DNA from: Clostridia bacterium
GTDB taxonomy: Bacteria > Bacillota > Clostridia > DUPQ01
Reading direction: 5' to 3'
Assembly: GCA_030592085.1 (NCBI GenBank)
Contig: JAUUZV010000109.1
Coordinates: forward strand, 1-7,974
Length of the DNA: 7,974 nucleotides
A program made the position numbers and the translations under genes. Under the pieces are notes generated by a model, which saw nothing but the letters and a program-made list of their open reading frames with translations, did no database searches and had not been told where the DNA came from. Below, in pieces: positions 6,403 to 7,974 of the stretch; position 1 is the first letter of the stretch, and every line of letters starts with the position of its first letter.

Positions 6403-7371
6403 ATGAAAAAAATAAAAAAAATTGGTATATTAACAAGTGGAGGCGATGCTCCTGGAATGAATGCCGCTATTAGATCGGTTGTTAGAACTGGTATTCATTA
6501 TGGTTATGAAATGTATGGAATATATCGTGGTTATGATGGATTAGTTGCAGGAGAAATCGAAAAACTTAATGCTAGAGATGTTTCTGGGATTTTACAAAAA
6601 GGTGGAACAAAATTAAAAACATCTAGATGTCCAGATTTTCTTATGAAAGAAACAAGGGATTTAGCTAGATCAATTTGTAAAGTATTTGGAATAGATGTAA
6701 TCGTAGTAATAGGTGGTGATGGTTCTTATCGAGGAGCTCTTGATTTAGCTAAAGAGGGATTACCTGTTATATGTTTACCTGGAACAATAGACAATGATAT
6801 AGATTGTACAGATTACACCATAGGTTTTGATACAGCTATAAATACTGTTCAAGATGCAGTTGACAAAATTCGAGATACTGCATATTCCCATGAGCGTTGT
6901 TCTGTAATTGAAGTAATGGGACGAAATGCTGGATATATTGCATTAAATACTGGAATAGCTGGTGGAGCTGATGCAATTTTAATTCCAGAAGAACCATTTG
7001 ATATAAACGAAGTTATTAAAATCATTATTAAAGGTAGAAATCGAGGAAAAGATGATTTTACAATTATTGTAGCAGAAGGTGTAAAAAATGCTCAAGAAAT
7101 ATGTACATTAATTGAAGAAAAAACAGGGATAATATCTAGATATACAATTTTAGGATATGTACAGCGTGGTGGTAGCCCATCGGCTTATGATAGGGTAATG
7201 GCTAGTAGAATGGGTGATTTTGCAATAAAAACAATAAATCAGAATAAATTAAATAAAATAATATCCCTAAAAAATAATCAATTAGTAGCACAAGATATTG
7301 AAAAAGCGTTAGAGATGACTAAAACAATTGATAAAGAAATGCTAAAAATTGCAAAAATATTATCAATTTAG
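6403..7371 (+). CDS. pfkA: ATP-dependent 6-phosphofructokinase
   Basis: A cytoplasmic glycolytic enzyme that phosphorylates fructose 6-phosphate to fructose 1,6-bisphosphate. The 322 residues match the bacterial tetrameric PfkA length. Visible motifs are ILTSGGDAPGMNAA (9-22), GGDGS (104-108), PGTIDNDI (126-133, catalytic base D130), IGFDTAINT (140-148), EVMGRNAG (170-177) and QRGGSPSAYDR (254-264). Glycines at 107 and 127 (E. coli G104 and G124) mark ATP rather than pyrophosphate as donor. Substrate residues R165, E225, R246 and R255 are kept, but E. coli H249 is Tyr252. Several allosteric-site residues also differ: E187 is D190, and K214 and H215 are D217 and D218. Effector control may therefore be altered. 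GAGGG (6393-6397) precedes the ATG by 5 nt. The gene lies 14 nt after mtrB and 8 nt before pgsA; a dnaE-pfkA neighbourhood is common in Bacillota. No Trp is present. Confidence 0.97.
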   Translation: MKKIKKIGILTSGGDAPGMNAAIRSVVRTGIHYGYEMYGIYRGYDGLVAGEIEKLNARDVSGILQKGGTKLKTSRCPDFLMKETRDLARSICKVFGIDVIVVIGGDGSYRGALDLAKEGLPVICLPGTIDNDIDCTDYTIGFDTAINTVQDAVDKIRDTAYSHERCSVIEVMGRNAGYIALNTGIAGGADAILIPEEPFDINEVIKIIIKGRNRGKDDFTIIVAEGVKNAQEICTLIEEKTGIISRYTILGYVQRGGSPSAYDRVMASRMGDFAIKTINQNKLNKIISLKNNQLVAQDIEKALEMTKTIDKEMLKIAKILSI

Positions 7372-7379
7372 GAGTAAAA

Positions 7380-7907
7380 ATGAAAAATATACCAAATTAT
7401 ATTACAACTTTTAGACTAATATTAGTTCCTTTTTTTGTTTATTATTTACTAAAGGAAATGGTAATTATTGCTTTTCTAATTTTTGCAATTGCTTCATGGT
7501 CTGATGTTTTAGATGGTTATTTAGCTAGAAAATTTAATGTTATTTCAAATTATGGGAAAATAGTAGATCCACTTGCTGATAAAGCATTACAATTAAGTGC
7601 TGTAATTACTTTATGTATCATTGGAAGATTGCGACTTATCTTTATACTTGTTTTAATTTTAAAAGAAATATTATTAATTCTTGGTGGAGTAATTATTTAC
7701 AAAAAAAAGTATATTGTTCCTGCTAAATGGTATGGTAAAGCTTCATCTTTCTTAATTAATACAGTAATAGCTACTATAATTCTATTTACTTTACCACAAT
7801 TAGTTATTGATATTTTAATGATTATTTCTATTATTGCCATGGTATTTTCATTGTTTATGTATATAGTCAATTATCAAAAGTTAAAAGGTGAATTAATAAA
7901 AGGTTAA
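7380..7907 (+). CDS. pgsA: CDP-diacylglycerol--glycerol-3-phosphate 3-phosphatidyltransferase
   Basis: An integral membrane enzyme of 175 residues that joins CDP-diacylglycerol and sn-glycerol 3-phosphate to give phosphatidylglycerophosphate, the precursor of phosphatidylglycerol and cardiolipin. The CDP-alcohol phosphotransferase signature D-G-x2-A-R-x8-G-x3-D-x3-D is complete: D45, G46, A49, R50, G59, D63 and D67, with D42 just before. The opening NIPNYITTFRLILVP (3-17) is typical of PgsA. Hydrophobic spans lie near 11-40, 68-82, 86-107, 120-139 and 140-163. TAGGAG (7369-7374), overlapping the pfkA stop codon, is the ribosome site with a 5-nt spacer, which supports ATG 7380 and coupled translation. 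The other family members (phosphatidylserine, phosphatidylinositol or cardiolipin synthases) are less likely given the N-terminus and length. It has two Trp, unlike the three genes before it. Confidence 0.92.
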   Translation: MKNIPNYITTFRLILVPFFVYYLLKEMVIIAFLIFAIASWSDVLDGYLARKFNVISNYGKIVDPLADKALQLSAVITLCIIGRLRLIFILVLILKEILLILGGVIIYKKKYIVPAKWYGKASSFLINTVIATIILFTLPQLVIDILMIISIIAMVFSLFMYIVNYQKLKGELIKG

Positions 7908-7912
7908 TAAAT

Positions 7913-7974
7913 ATGATAGGTTATATAAAAACATTTAAACCAGAACTTAAAGTAAAAGACTTAACAACATATGA
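7913..7974 (+). CDS. Probable DUF5685 family protein (5' end only)
   Basis: The ATG at 7913-7915, 5 nt after the pgsA stop, opens a frame that runs off the window. The 20 complete codons read MIGYIKTFKPELKVKDLTTY. This resembles the conserved start of DUF5685 proteins of Clostridia and relatives, which typically begin M-F-G-Y-V-x3-K-P-E-L-K and go on to a cysteine-bearing YxxYYCGLC-type segment. AAAAGG (7898-7903) inside the end of pgsA is a plausible ribosome site with a 9-nt spacer. The function of the family is unknown to me. It would be the fifth gene of the operon. Confidence 0.6.
   Translation, partial: MIGYIKTFKPELKVKDLTTY

Overview
The window is a low-GC, gene-dense stretch of bacterial chromosome. 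Coding is tight, with 1-base overlaps, gaps of 4 to 44 bp, Shine-Dalgarno sites and A/T-rich codons. The dnaE-pfkA association, a TRAP (MtrB) homologue and a CdsA/PgsA-type lipid gene together suggest Bacillota (Firmicutes). A lineage near the Mollicutes, Erysipelotrichia or Turicibacter is possible, but the sequence does not settle it. TGG encodes Trp and TGA ends dnaE, so the standard bacterial code fits. No insertion sequence, CRISPR array, tRNA or rRNA was seen, and no stretch of 300 bases lacks a gene.

Left part (1-2590). The 3' end of a hexapeptide-repeat acetyltransferase, probably serine acetyltransferase (cysE), runs rightward. It ends in a 14-bp tail-to-tail overlap with a leftward three-gene operon. 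That operon reads, from its promoter: a six-TM membrane protein of unknown function, a DUF89/ARMT1-like metal-dependent phosphatase, and a CaCA-family Ca2+/Na+ antiporter. The last two genes are coupled through TAATG. The intrinsic terminator of the cysE-like gene lies inside the antiporter coding sequence.

Divergent promoter region (2591-2678). Two extended -10 promoters stand back to back. Their -35 hexamers abut and form a 10-bp perfect palindrome. The rightward promoter places its predicted transcription start on the A of the dnaE ATG, so dnaE is predicted to be leaderless.

Right part (2679-7974). A rightward operon carries dnaE (DNA polymerase III alpha), mtrB (tryptophan-sensing RNA-binding attenuation protein TRAP), pfkA (6-phosphofructokinase), pgsA (phosphatidylglycerophosphate synthase) and the first codons of a probable DUF5685 protein. 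It joins replication, glycolysis and phospholipid synthesis with a tryptophan-responsive RNA regulator. The TRAP gene is the most notable item: it sits away from any folE (mtrA) or trp gene, and in this operon the products up to and including PfkA contain no tryptophan at all.
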